Below, piece by piece: positions 50,437 through 58,170 of a DNA stretch of 64,000 nt. Below the pieces are notes generated by a model, which had not been told where the DNA came from, made no database searches, and saw nothing but the letters and a program-made list of their open reading frames with translations. A program made the translations under genes and the position numbers. This DNA comes from CAYIHX01 sp964363305 (GTDB lineage Bacteria > Bdellovibrionota > UBA1018): assembly GCA_964363305.1 (NCBI GenBank), contig CAYIHX010000006.1, forward strand, positions 48,403-112,402, read 5' to 3'. Every line of letters starts with the position of its first letter. Positions within the stretch are counted from its first letter, which is position 1.

Positions 50437-50622
50437 GGTTCGGCGTAGATTTTCTACGAGGAGCGGATCGCGAATGGCTAGTCTCTTCAATAGAGATTCT
50501 CGGAAGTCGTCGTCCGCTACTTGAAGCATTGCGACAATTTGTGCGAACCCATCGACTCGGATGGGTTCGCGGTCGGTCGGGTTTTTCATCGTGGTATCCG
50601 CTTTTGCGGGGTCAATATTCAT
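50419..50622 (-). CDS. Small FliG-like helical protein
   Basis: 67 residues. The central part (IVAMLQVADDDFRESLLKRL, then IRDPLLVENLRRTL) resembles one armadillo-like repeat of FliG, where acidic residues lie before a long helix. It is far too short to be FliG (about 330 residues). ATG 50622 overlaps the upstream coiled-coil gene by ATGA. The function is unknown; the likeness is suggestive only. Confidence 0.55.
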   Translation of the reverse strand: MNIDPAKADTTMKNPTDREPIRVDGFAQIVAMLQVADDDFRESLLKRLAIRDPLLVENLRRTLRGNA

Positions 50623-51074
50623 AGTCCTACTCCCTCTCTTTTTGCTGATTTCCTCGCTTGCAGGCGGAGGGAATCGGTTGTGGCCTGGAGCTCACTTCTC
50701 AGTTTAGCCAGTTGTTCGTCTCCGTTTTTCCGAAAAACATCAATTCGTTGCTGTTGTGCAATTTTTTGTTTTTCGAGTTCCTTCTCGCCCTGGTTTTTTT
50801 CTAGTTGGATATGTTCTTCGTTTGTTAATCGAATCGTGTGTAGCTGTTGCTCGAGCCTTTCGGCTTCCTCGGATATTTGAAGATCATAGGCCTGGTGGAG
50901 TGCTCCGGCTTGTTGTTGATGATTCCCCATGATTCGTTGCACTTCATCTGAGTTTCTTTCGCCGATCTCCTTGACCTCTTGCTCGTGACGGTTCTGCAGC
51001 TGCACCCGGTAGGCACGTAGTCGCATCTCTTCAGCTTGGCTAGGTCCGGCACTTGGGCGGATTGAACTCGACAT
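50619..51074 (-). CDS. Coiled-coil protein of unknown function
   Basis: About 151 residues, almost entirely helical: Gln, Glu, Arg and Lys-rich heptads from about residue 20 to 135 (RAYRVQLQNRHEQEVKEIGE onwards). There is no signal peptide and no membrane helix. The start is not sharply defined: ATG 51074 has AAAGG very close, and GTG 51101 lies upstream. With its FliG-like partner it resembles flagellar export or basal-body accessory proteins in style, but no family is recognised. Confidence 0.6.
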   Translation of the reverse strand: MSSSIRPSAGPSQAEEMRLRAYRVQLQNRHEQEVKEIGERNSDEVQRIMGNHQQQAGALHQAYDLQISEEAERLEQQLHTIRLTNEEHIQLEKNQGEKELEKQKIAQQQRIDVFRKNGDEQLAKLRSELQATTDSLRLQARKSAKREGVGL

Positions 51075-51141
51075 ACCTTTTTCGATTATGGGTCCTTTCA
51101 CCGCGATGTAAAATGGGCAGAACCTGCCTAGACCCCTTGCA

Positions 51142-51160
51142 AACACTGTGACAGAGTGTT
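51142..51160. repeat. Inverted repeat in a divergent promoter region
   Basis: AACACT and AGTGTT flank seven bases in the 102-base divergent gap, ending 16 bases before the start of the plus-strand gene at 51177. It could be a repressor site or chance. Confidence 0.3.
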
Positions 51161-51176
51161 GACGGGGGCTGCATAG

Positions 51177-52019
51177 ATGAGTACCAGAGTCATTTTGGGC
51201 GTCGTTCCGGGGAGTGGAGAAGGTGCGATAGTCCTTGGTGCGAGTTTACGATTGCTGGATCAATGTGTGCAATCTTGGGGTTTGCCCCTTGAGGCTTTGC
51301 CTTTTCCAGAAGAGGCCACGGCGCCACGCGAGGGATGGCGGGGGGTGATTCTTGCGCCCGGTGCTGTCGTAGGGCCGTGGCTTGCTCATCTTGAAGGGCC
51401 GGTCTCAGTCCTTGTCCCTTTTCAGACGCCCGGTGCGCCCGAGCACCTTTCATGGTTGATATGGCCTCATGAGGAAACTTCACGATTCGCCGTTGGAGCC
51501 CGGACTCTAGCGGAGTCCAGAATTGAGACCTTTGTTTTAAGTGGCGATTCTGTCCGTGCAGCCACGCACCTCGCACATCAGTTAGCGCAAGAGAGCGCAG
51601 GAGCGGCACCGGTATGGGTTCATTCGGGGTGGGGAGACCTCGAGGATTTCGCATTGAGCACGGCGCAAGGCAGTTCCGATGGTCGACTGGCGGTGCAGTC
51701 TTTCGAGAATGCAGTGAGCACTTCTACTGGCCAAACTCGCCAGATTTGGCTTGGTATTGGCCGGACTGCTTTGCCGATGGCGAGAATTCTGCGCTCTCAT
51801 TGTTGGCTCGCCATGAGTCAAAACTCTGGAAGATTCGTAGCTCAGGCTGTGTCTCTTTCGGGGACCGTGCTTTTGACTGCTCAAATCTTGGATCGTTCCG
51901 GGTTTCTTGCTGAAGGCCGTAAACTCATGGGTCTGTGGCAGGACGTCTTGAAGGCGGGACATTCGGCCATGCCGCCCGATGAGGTGATTCTTGCGAGCCT
52001 GACGGGGATGATTCGATGA
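51177..52019 (+). CDS. Protein of unknown function upstream of zapA
   Basis: 280 residues, soluble, Ala/Leu/Ser-rich. The opening RVILGVVPGSGEGAIVLGAS looks like a nucleotide- or phosphate-binding loop, but the rest (for example VWVHSGWGDLEDFALSTAQG) fits no family I know. It is the first gene of a unit with zapA, the folate cyclo-ligase and the YmdB-type phosphodiesterase, all overlapping. Co-translation with zapA hints at a cell-division or envelope role; this is inference. Confidence 0.6.
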   Translation: MSTRVILGVVPGSGEGAIVLGASLRLLDQCVQSWGLPLEALPFPEEATAPREGWRGVILAPGAVVGPWLAHLEGPVSVLVPFQTPGAPEHLSWLIWPHEETSRFAVGARTLAESRIETFVLSGDSVRAATHLAHQLAQESAGAAPVWVHSGWGDLEDFALSTAQGSSDGRLAVQSFENAVSTSTGQTRQIWLGIGRTALPMARILRSHCWLAMSQNSGRFVAQAVSLSGTVLLTAQILDRSGFLAEGRKLMGLWQDVLKAGHSAMPPDEVILASLTGMIR

Positions 52020-52297
52020 AGGAGATCACGGCGCAATCAAATAAAATTTGCCTTCGGGGAGAATCGATTCCCGTACGTTCTAGCTCGGATTCTCAGGTCG
52101 CTGGAGAGGTGGTGAGTTTGGTACAGCAGCGGATCGATGCAGTTGTCGGGCGCTCGGGGGATCGTGCGCCTCATCACGTGGCCTTGCTTGCTTTGCTGGA
52201 CCTGGCCGAAGCCTATGTTTTGGCCAAGAGGGACTTTGAATCTTTTCGCGCGTCAGCTTTGGAAAAGCTCAAGGTGATTGAGGAGAGGATCGGGTGA
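52016..52297 (+). CDS. zapA: Cell division protein ZapA-like
   Basis: 93 residues. It fits ZapA in size and pattern: a short N-terminal beta part (ICLRGESIPVRSS), then a helical coiled-coil region with HHVALLALLDLAEAYVLAKR. ZapA crosslinks FtsZ filaments at midcell. The neighbour downstream is 5-formyl-THF cyclo-ligase, a pairing known from many proteobacteria (there with 6S RNA between). Here the two genes overlap by four bases, so no 6S RNA lies between them. Confidence 0.7.
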   Translation: MKEITAQSNKICLRGESIPVRSSSDSQVAGEVVSLVQQRIDAVVGRSGDRAPHHVALLALLDLAEAYVLAKRDFESFRASALEKLKVIEERIG

Positions 52298-52860
52298 ACG
52301 CTCTTAGGGCGGAATTGAGGCGGGCGCTCGGGGAGATGATGCCATCCGATCGAAGCAGCGAGAGCGGCGATATATGCCGAAAATTGCGCAACGAGATTGA
52401 TGCGGCTCTCCCGTCAGTAATCGCTGCTTTTTATCCTCTTCCGTTTGAGGTGCAGATATTGCCGGCCCTTGATGGGTTGATGGGGAGCGGGATTCAGTTG
52501 GCGTTTCCGCGAGTCGAGGATCGAACCAGTGAGATGGTTTTTCATTTAGCTGATCCATCTCTTTCATCGCATTGGGATACGGGTCCAATGGGATTGCGGC
52601 AACCCGCTCCGGGGCTTCCCGTGTGGATTCCGCAGAGTTCGCACGATCTTTTTCTAGTTCCGGGGTTAGGTTTTGGTCTGCAGGGAGAACGGATTGGGAG
52701 GGGGGCTGGCCATTACGATCGCTATCTCTCCATGAAACCTGGCTTTCGGCTGGGAATCGGTTTCGATAGGCAGCTTCTTGATTCGCTCCCTCAGCGATCC
52801 TGGGATCAAAGGCTTGACGGCGTCTTGACTGGTTTCAGGCGGGTTGGGAGGCCTTTTTGA
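52294..52860 (+). CDS. 5-formyltetrahydrofolate cyclo-ligase
   Basis: 188 residues, the usual size. The family motif GRGAGHYDRYLSM near residue 137 (typical G-G-GYYDR) and the preceding DLFLVPGLGFGLQGERIG block are clear. It converts 5-formyl-THF to 5,10-methenyl-THF using ATP. The start is GTG overlapping zapA (GTGA). The N-terminal basic/ATP-binding end is less conserved than usual (RRALGEMMPSD). Confidence 0.87.
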   Translation: MNALRAELRRALGEMMPSDRSSESGDICRKLRNEIDAALPSVIAAFYPLPFEVQILPALDGLMGSGIQLAFPRVEDRTSEMVFHLADPSLSSHWDTGPMGLRQPAPGLPVWIPQSSHDLFLVPGLGFGLQGERIGRGAGHYDRYLSMKPGFRLGIGFDRQLLDSLPQRSWDQRLDGVLTGFRRVGRPF

Positions 52861-53663
52861 TGAAGATTCTTTACTTCGGAGATACGTTTTCACGTCCAGG
52901 GCGGGATGCGGTGAAAATCGCAATGGCCAGGTTGGTTCCTCAATACGGAATCGATTTCGTGATCGTAAATGGGGAAAACTTTTGTCACGGCAACGGGATA
53001 CTTCCGGACATGGCTCAAGAGTTCTTCGATCTGGGGGTAGATGTGATTACGACGGGAAATCACGCATGGGATCAAAAGCAGATCATTCCCTACATGAATT
53101 CGTCGACGCGCCTGATTCGTCCCTTAAACTACCCAGAGCATCCTCAATTCAAAGTTCCAGGGCGTGGTTCTACAGTTGTCGAGAAAAAGGGGAAGAGGCT
53201 CGGTGTTATTCAGGTGATGGGCCGTGTTTTCATGGATTCTCTCGATTGCCCATTTCGTGCTGCAGAACTTGAAGTGGAGAGATTGGATGACCTGGGTATT
53301 GAAGCCATTTTGGTGGATTTTCATGGAGAGGCCACTTCTGAGAAGCAAGCCTTTGCCCATTTTTTGGATGGGAGGGTCAGCGCGGTAGTGGGCAGCCATT
53401 CTCATGTTCAGACTGCGGATGAGCGACTTTTGCCAGGAGGCACAGCCGCCATAACAGACGTGGGCATGTGTGGCTGTTTCGATTCAGTCATTGGGGTGAA
53501 AAAAGAGATTTCCATTCAAAAATTTCTGACGAAAAGGCCCATTAAGTATGAGCCGGCCGAAGGCCCGGGAGGGTATAGCGCGGTGGTGATCGACGTCGAT
53601 GCCGTTTCGGGCCGTGCTACCGGTATCGTACGGTTGCGTGAAGTAAACGTGACGGACCGTTGA
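52860..53663 (+). CDS. YmdB-family metallophosphoesterase (cyclic nucleotide phosphodiesterase)
   Basis: 267 residues. The metal-binding signature is well kept: FGDTFSRPGRDAV, IVNGENFCHGNGI, ITTGNHAWDQKQI, LIRPLNYPEH, VDFHGEATSEKQAFAHFLDG, VVGSHSHVQTADERLLPGGT and ITDVGMCGCFDSVIG. Family members in Gram-positives cleave 2',3'-cAMP and affect biofilm and motility. The usual GDIVG start reads GDTFS. TGATG joins it to the cyclo-ligase; ATG 52860 is preferred over TTG 52857. Confidence 0.92.
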   Translation: MKILYFGDTFSRPGRDAVKIAMARLVPQYGIDFVIVNGENFCHGNGILPDMAQEFFDLGVDVITTGNHAWDQKQIIPYMNSSTRLIRPLNYPEHPQFKVPGRGSTVVEKKGKRLGVIQVMGRVFMDSLDCPFRAAELEVERLDDLGIEAILVDFHGEATSEKQAFAHFLDGRVSAVVGSHSHVQTADERLLPGGTAAITDVGMCGCFDSVIGVKKEISIQKFLTKRPIKYEPAEGPGGYSAVVIDVDAVSGRATGIVRLREVNVTDR

Positions 53664-53698
53664 TTATGACCGGCTTCATCCCGTAACATCTAAATGCC

Positions 53699-54412
53699 AT
53701 GAGCGAGCAGCGAACACGACTTTACGAGGATTTTATTGAATTTGTTCGGGCCGACTCGCGGCAGGAACGATCGGCAGATCATCGGCGAATGTTTTCCCTT
53801 CTGCTTTGGTGTTTTGTTGCCCCTGGACTGGTTGCGGGCGCCATTGTTTTGCTATCCCGGCTCGGGGTTATCGGAATGAGATGGCGTGCATATGTCGAGC
53901 CCGTGATCCTTTTTTTTCCAGTTATTTATTCACTCTATTTCATGAGTTCGGGGTTTCTAAGAGATTTGCCGCGAGCATTTTTGAAGGGAAATCTCAGTAC
54001 CGCGCTGGACACCTGTTTGAAGGAGAGCGAATGGCGTCGTCGGACGCGCGGGACTTTGCTTGCTACGGTCTCGGCAACTCCAGAAGATTGGGCATGGATA
54101 AAGGACCAGTTTCAGGCGGATCTAGATCGTCTTCTGCAACGTACTCGGTACCTTACGATCTTGGCTGGAGCGATTCTCTATCTGGTCCTCGAGGGCATTG
54201 ATTCAATTGGAAAGCTTCCGCAGGAATCAGTTTCTTGGGTGCGGGATCCTCACTTGGGCTGGGTCGAGCTGGCTGGAAAGGGTGAGGATTATATTCAGCT
54301 CATTGGTTTGGGGCTCTTCCTTGTTTTGCTCTACCTGACCGGATCCCAAACTTATTACGCATTGAAACGCTACTGGGTCTGTATCGAAGGTTCTTCAGCA
54401 GCAGACCGATGA
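53699..54412 (+). CDS. Integral membrane protein of unknown function
   Basis: 237 residues with four predicted membrane helices: two near residues 35-55 and 68-85, and two near 155-172 and 200-220. A soluble loop of about 65 residues with basic and tryptophan residues lies between the pairs. No family is recognised. It follows ymdB by 35 bases on the same strand and overlaps the convergent gene by 18 bases. Confidence 0.65.
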   Translation: MSEQRTRLYEDFIEFVRADSRQERSADHRRMFSLLLWCFVAPGLVAGAIVLLSRLGVIGMRWRAYVEPVILFFPVIYSLYFMSSGFLRDLPRAFLKGNLSTALDTCLKESEWRRRTRGTLLATVSATPEDWAWIKDQFQADLDRLLQRTRYLTILAGAILYLVLEGIDSIGKLPQESVSWVRDPHLGWVELAGKGEDYIQLIGLGLFLVLLYLTGSQTYYALKRYWVCIEGSSAADR

Positions 54413-54727
54413 TTTCGTATCTTGTCGGCGCTGTGATTTTTTAATCGCGCATTTCTGGCCGTTGCAGGTGCCGGCGTCCTGTTTTCCGCACCCTTGGCAG
54501 GCGGACGTGCTTTCGAATTTCCACGCGCGCTCGACCTGATTGAGCAGGTGCAGAGCTTCATCCCGGTCAAGCCCCGCCTGGTAACCCAGATATTCTCCGG
54601 TGACGTGCCGAAGAACATAAGCGATATATTTTTCTGGATCTTTGGGATCCTGCGTTACGCCTCCGATCAGTTCGTCGTCAACGAGCAGTCCAGAGTTAAA
54701 GTTCTCGGAGTTCAATTTTTCGCCCAC
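54395..54727 (-). CDS. Small Cys-rich hypothetical protein
   Basis: 110 residues. The C-terminal third has a cysteine cluster (CQGCGKQDAGTCNGQKC, then CC at the end) like a small zinc or iron-sulfur site. The middle (EYLGYQAGLDRDEALHLLNQ) is helical. The start is GTG 54727 with no clear ribosome-binding site, so the true start may differ. It converges on the membrane protein gene. Codon use fits a coding gene. Confidence 0.5.
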   Translation of the reverse strand: MGEKLNSENFNSGLLVDDELIGGVTQDPKDPEKYIAYVLRHVTGEYLGYQAGLDRDEALHLLNQVERAWKFESTSACQGCGKQDAGTCNGQKCAIKKSQRRQDTKSSVCC

Positions 54728-54807
54728 TTATTTTGGTTTTGCCTTGCGAGACGGGGTTGCGCAAGTCAGATGATTCTCGTAAGGATACGGAGCTAGTCAA
54801 GTCAGGT

Positions 54808-54883
54808 GGGCCCGTAGCTCAGTTGGTAGAGCGCCAGCTTTGCAAGCTGGATGTCATCGGTTCGAACCCGTTCGGGTCCACCA
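54808..54883 (+). tRNA. tRNA-Ala (TGC anticodon)
   Basis: A 76-base cloverleaf with encoded CCA. The acceptor stem GGGCCCG/CGGGTCC includes a G3-T70 wobble, the alanine identity pair. The D-arm is TAGCTCAGTTGGTAGAGC, and the anticodon arm CCAGC-TTTGCAA-GCTGG gives TGC. The T-loop is TTCGAAC; one T-T mismatch occurs in the T-stem. Its 3' end (from 54873) is duplicated at 58130. Confidence 0.97.
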
Positions 54884-54887
54884 TTTT
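54873..54887 (+). repeat. attL-like direct repeat at the tRNA-Ala 3' end
   Basis: CGGGTCCACCATTTT: the acceptor strand, the CCA and four following T. The identical 15 bases recur at 58130-58144. This is the usual footprint of an integrase using a tRNA 3' end. Confidence 0.8.
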
Positions 54888-55089
54888 ACCCATGTGCAAA
54901 TTCCGTCTTCTACTGTGCAACTCGGTGCCAGCTGCACAATGGGACCGTTTTCTCGCAGATTAAATTCAATTTTCCGTTTCCCATCAGTCTGCTCATTCCT
55001 CAGCACGATCAATTCGAAGAGCTGGCGATAGGAGGTCCGCAACTCAGTAGAGAGAAAATTTTCTCATGGAGCTGGGCCCAGGCTACCAT

Positions 55090-55953
55090 CTAGTGAATCG
55101 CATCCACTAAAGCCTTGAAGTATTCGGCAGCCCGTGGCCTCGGGTACCAGGCCAATGCTAGCCGCCGTTCGAGACTGCCCTCGGGATGCAGCAAGGAAAC
55201 CAACCCCTTTTTTAGATACTCTGCCGCGAACTCACGGGTGAGGACCCCGTAACCCAGCTCAGAGTGGAGCATCGCAACCAACGATTCATTGTTGTTCACA
55301 AAATGCCTTTCGGACTTTGCAAGGCTCAAGAGTTTGTATTTCTTGAGATAGAGGTGCGTGGTCTGATCTGACGAATCAAAATCAATGATGCGTTCACTCT
55401 GGATGATTTCCTTGATGGAGCGATTCTTCCACTTTTCTGGCCCAACAAGGACGTAACTTTCGGGCCGCAGAAGCTTACTTTCCATCTCACGCGCTACATC
55501 CTCCGGGGGGAGAATCGCAAACTGTGCGCTTCCCGTTCGTAACGCCTCTGCCCCGGATTCACGGTCCGCTATCTGAAAGGTCACGGAGAGTTCAGGATAC
55601 TTTAATAAAACACTGAGGCACTGGGGGATGATCCGTGCGCGCATGGCACTGGTGGGCCCCTGAATCAACACACGGGTCTCGAAGGCCGTTCCCGCTCCCC
55701 GGATTCGAGCCATCGCCTCGCCTTCCAAGTCGCGAGCAGACTGGCAGTAGCGCAGAAGGGCTTCCCCTTCTGCCGTAAGCCCCATTCCTCGCCTCGACCG
55801 AATGAACAGCGTCGAATCGAGCTGTTCTTCAAGCGCCCGAATTCTTTGCGTAACTCCGGTTTGAGTGATTCCGAGATCCTTTGACGCCGATTGCACCGTT
55901 TTATGGCGAATGATCGCCAGAAAGGCTTCGAGTTGGGGACCCAATAAACTCAT
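55090..55953 (-). CDS. LysR-type transcriptional regulator
   Basis: 287 residues, full length. The N-terminal winged helix has VQSASKDLGITQTGVTQRIR and ALEEQLDSTLFIRSRRGMGL; the C-terminal effector domain starts near residue 90. It is divergent from a secreted-protein gene, with an AT-rich 84-base gap that could hold its operator. LysR proteins usually control the divergent neighbour and respond to a small ligand, here unknown. It lies inside the tRNA island. Confidence 0.92.
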   Translation of the reverse strand: MSLLGPQLEAFLAIIRHKTVQSASKDLGITQTGVTQRIRALEEQLDSTLFIRSRRGMGLTAEGEALLRYCQSARDLEGEAMARIRGAGTAFETRVLIQGPTSAMRARIIPQCLSVLLKYPELSVTFQIADRESGAEALRTGSAQFAILPPEDVAREMESKLLRPESYVLVGPEKWKNRSIKEIIQSERIIDFDSSDQTTHLYLKKYKLLSLAKSERHFVNNNESLVAMLHSELGYGVLTREFAAEYLKKGLVSLLHPEGSLERRLALAWYPRPRAAEYFKALVDAIH

Positions 55954-56037
55954 AATAAGTCATGGATATATCAAAATTATGAATTATCCAAATAGATCAG
56001 TTCTTCGTAGGTCTGTCATCGAAGGAAGGTCCCCTAT

Positions 56038-56538
56038 ATGAAGAACACAATCATTTCTTTACTCACGCTAGCCGCAGCAATTGGACAAACGTCGGAGGCT
56101 CTCGCCTATTTCGAAGGATCGTTTTCCTGTCAGGTGGAAGACTCTTCGAGCGAAATCACAGTCGTCGGTAACTTTGTCTTACGGCGAATCAACGGACAAA
56201 CCAAGCACGGTGCGGGCACCCTCGATTTTATCGTTTATAGCAACGGGTTCAACCAGGTCGCATCCGTTCGAGGGACGGGCGCCGATGACGGACGAGGACT
56301 CAGATACGGCGCACGCGATACCCAGGACGGCCAGAAAGTGACTTCTGCGTTTTTCGACGTCGACGGCGGAGAGGGGGCAAATTTTTCAGAAATCACGATC
56401 GGATTCGAACGAATCTTTCTCAACTGTTCGGCGAATTCGATTTCAGAGCCCGCGCCCCCCACTCTGCGCTGCCTTGGCAACCGCTACCCCTGCACTAAAG
56501 ACGGAAAACCCGCATGCTGCTACATGGGTGGTCACTAG
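56038..56538 (+). CDS. Island secreted protein A, Cys-rich C-terminus
   Basis: 166 residues. The signal peptide (TIISLLTLAAAIGQTSEALA) is cleaved near residue 23. The body is beta-rich and polar (TVVGNFVLRRINGQTKHGAG), with cysteines at the start and a cluster at the end (RCLGNRYPC...ACC). GGAAGG lies upstream of the ATG. It is divergent from the LysR gene, so it is a likely target. No family is recognised. Confidence 0.7.
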   Translation: MKNTIISLLTLAAAIGQTSEALAYFEGSFSCQVEDSSSEITVVGNFVLRRINGQTKHGAGTLDFIVYSNGFNQVASVRGTGADDGRGLRYGARDTQDGQKVTSAFFDVDGGEGANFSEITIGFERIFLNCSANSISEPAPPTLRCLGNRYPCTKDGKPACCYMGGH

Positions 56539-56560
56539 AAGCGGCCCACGGAGTTCGGTC

Positions 56561-56848
56561 ATGGAAAATTTTTCAAAACGCCTGAAAAGGCTTCGACTGG
56601 AAAGGCGGCTTACCTCTGGGGAGGCCGCCCACCGAGCGAAGGTGCCCCTGAGTACTTACCGCGCCTGGGAATACGGAAGAGACGTGCAAGGTGCCGAAAG
56701 CTTTGTACGCCTTGCAGTGGCGCTGGAGGTCAGCCTCGTGGAGCTGCTGCTCGGTAAGAAGCCCGGTATCGCGGAGGTGGTGAGTTCGCTGGAAATCATT
56801 TCGGCTAAACTCGACGAAACACGGAAAAACCTACTTTCCTCTTTCTAG
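56561..56848 (+). CDS. XRE-type helix-turn-helix regulator
   Basis: About 95 residues. The HTH_3 domain has MENFSKRLKRLRLERRLTS, GEAAHRAKVPLSTYRAWEYG and FVRLAVALEVSLVELLLGKK. A short C-terminal helix (SSLEIISAKLDETRKNLL) may dimerise. It resembles phage- or island-type repressors. ATG 56561 is used; the frame is open further upstream but lacks support. Confidence 0.8.
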   Translation: MENFSKRLKRLRLERRLTSGEAAHRAKVPLSTYRAWEYGRDVQGAESFVRLAVALEVSLVELLLGKKPGIAEVVSSLEIISAKLDETRKNLLSSF

Positions 56849-56919
56849 GGCGAAAGTCGACGTAAACGCAGCCAAGCATGACGCTTGGTGCTAGGAATGG
56901 CGAAAATTCGGGAGGCATT

Positions 56920-57354
56920 ATGAAAATTTTACATTTTTTCTATTTAATAATTACAGCGGTCTCGGCCTCTTCAACCACCAGTGGGGCAAACGAGCCCGTT
57001 CTGAACTATCGCGTCTATTCAGAACAAGGCCACCGAGTGAATCCTCGGTGCGACGTATTTGTTCGGGTTTCCGTCGATCTGAATCAATCCACGATCACGG
57101 TTTCTAACGACCTCGCGGGCTCATGCCCCATCATGATCAGCCCCGAAACCCGGGTCTATAGTTTGATGGAAACAACAAACCAATGTGGAAGCACTACTTT
57201 TTTAGGGGTACGCGATGAGCGCCGGTCGTTGGGTACGATCTCTATTCAGGACCATTCGCGCCGAAAATGCCGCGACCTCGTTCCGGCCAGGGTTGTGGTC
57301 GAAGAAGCATCGCAGTCAGAAACCCAGGTTTTTTACTCAGCGGTTGGGGAGTAA
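56920..57354 (+). CDS. Island secreted protein B
   Basis: About 144 residues. The signal peptide (ILHFFYLIITAVSASSTTSG) is cleaved near residue 23. The mature part has four Cys (RCDVF, SCPIM, QCGST, KCRDL), suggesting two disulfides, and a beta-sandwich-like strand pattern. GGGAGG just upstream supports ATG 56920. There is no known domain. It precedes a similar secreted gene by six bases. Confidence 0.7.
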   Translation: MKILHFFYLIITAVSASSTTSGANEPVLNYRVYSEQGHRVNPRCDVFVRVSVDLNQSTITVSNDLAGSCPIMISPETRVYSLMETTNQCGSTTFLGVRDERRSLGTISIQDHSRRKCRDLVPARVVVEEASQSETQVFYSAVGE

Positions 57355-57360
57355 ATAAAA

Positions 57361-57822
57361 ATGAGAAAAATAACGGGCATATTTGCATGTTTTTTCCTGG
57401 CAGTGACCGGCGCAGCGGGTACGAACGCACTCGCCGATACGACTAGTAAGTCAGCACCGGACCGGTGCGGACCAGTCCTTGCCGGATTAGAAAATATACC
57501 GCGATCAATTTTTTGTGGATCTAATGAAACCTTTGGATCAGACGGGGCCTTCGATCATTTTCGGCTGACGTGCCTCTCTTCTGAAGAACCTCAGGCTTCC
57601 TTGCCTAACCAGCATTTTCTGGCGCGATCAAATGACGACGTCTCTCTGGCAATCAATTTTTCCAATCAGTCCGACAATCTCTATGAGATTTCGTTGCCTC
57701 TTTCCGGTCTTGAAGCCATTCGAGCAGGAACTAGCGATCAGGTAGAAGGTGTGCTTCGGTTCTCTGAAATTGAATGCCCGCCTCATACCGTAAAAATATA
57801 CTGCCAGTCCCGGTTTCCGTAA
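57361..57822 (+). CDS. Island secreted protein C
   Basis: 153 residues. The signal peptide (ITGIFACFFLAVTGAAGTNA) is cleaved near ALA, residue 25. Cys residues are paired in the body (RCGP, FCGS, TCLS, ECPP, YCQS). The layout, small with a signal peptide and several cysteines, is like proteins A and B of the island. No sequence family is recognised. Its 3' end overlaps the recombinase remnant on the other strand. Confidence 0.68.
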   Translation: MRKITGIFACFFLAVTGAAGTNALADTTSKSAPDRCGPVLAGLENIPRSIFCGSNETFGSDGAFDHFRLTCLSSEEPQASLPNQHFLARSNDDVSLAINFSNQSDNLYEISLPLSGLEAIRAGTSDQVEGVLRFSEIECPPHTVKIYCQSRFP

Positions 57823-58141
57823 CCTCCAGCCTGGGGGAGCCGTGCCTTTGGGTCAATACCGGCCACCGACCAGTCGAAATCCATAAAGGGGTACTGGAGG
57901 GGCGCCCATGAGGCAGATGGCGAGCCCGACATGGAATTCCCGATCGGCGCAGTCCTTCTTGCACCGCGGACCGCGACACTTCGAACAGGTGTGCAAGCTG
58001 GTTCAAAGAGAGGCCTTCGACGACGCATTTCTCGTGGAGGACGCGCTTGTTTAAATGGTCGGGACGCGTCTTTATCTCTGAAATCAGAGTGGTTTTTGGG
58101 TGGAGGACGTTATTTGCACCAGGGCCGAACGGGTCCACCAT
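57731..58141 (-). pseudogene. Remnant of a recombinase-like helix-turn-helix protein
   Basis: A 136-codon frame whose first codons lie inside the right-hand repeat, so the 5' part is cut off at the att site. Residues about 25-75 (HLNKRVLHEKCVVEGLSLNQ, then LAHLFEVSRSAVQEGLRRSG) look like a helix-turn-helix of serine recombinase or invertase type. After about residue 80 the sequence loses sense while another minus-strand frame (around 57783-57950) gains it, suggesting a frameshift. It is probably the leftover of the element's own recombinase; an HTH regulator is an alternative. Confidence 0.5.
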
Positions 58142-58144
58142 TTT
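58130..58144 (+). repeat. attR-like direct repeat
   Basis: CGGGTCCACCATTTT, identical to 54873-54887 over 15 bases. Flanking bases differ, so the match is confined to the tRNA end plus four T. Confidence 0.8.
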
Positions 58145-58170
58145 CGATGCGGAAGAGAGGCGTTGGCTCT

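Larger units (their letters stand above)
54873..58144. mobile_element. Small genomic island integrated at tRNA-Ala
   Basis: About 3.3 kb between two identical 15-base copies of the tRNA-Ala 3' end. It carries a LysR-type regulator, an XRE-type regulator, three small secreted proteins and a broken recombinase-like gene at the right border. No intact integrase is present, so it is probably a decayed or internally deleted element. Host functions resume on both sides (membrane protein, envelope proteins). Confidence 0.75.

Noticed and set aside
52294..52297. 6S RNA between zapA and the cyclo-ligase gene
   Set aside because: The genes overlap by four bases; no intergenic space exists at the usual location.
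54733..54963. Open frame running through the tRNA-Ala gene
   Set aside because: It overlaps a perfect tRNA cloverleaf; no protein expected.
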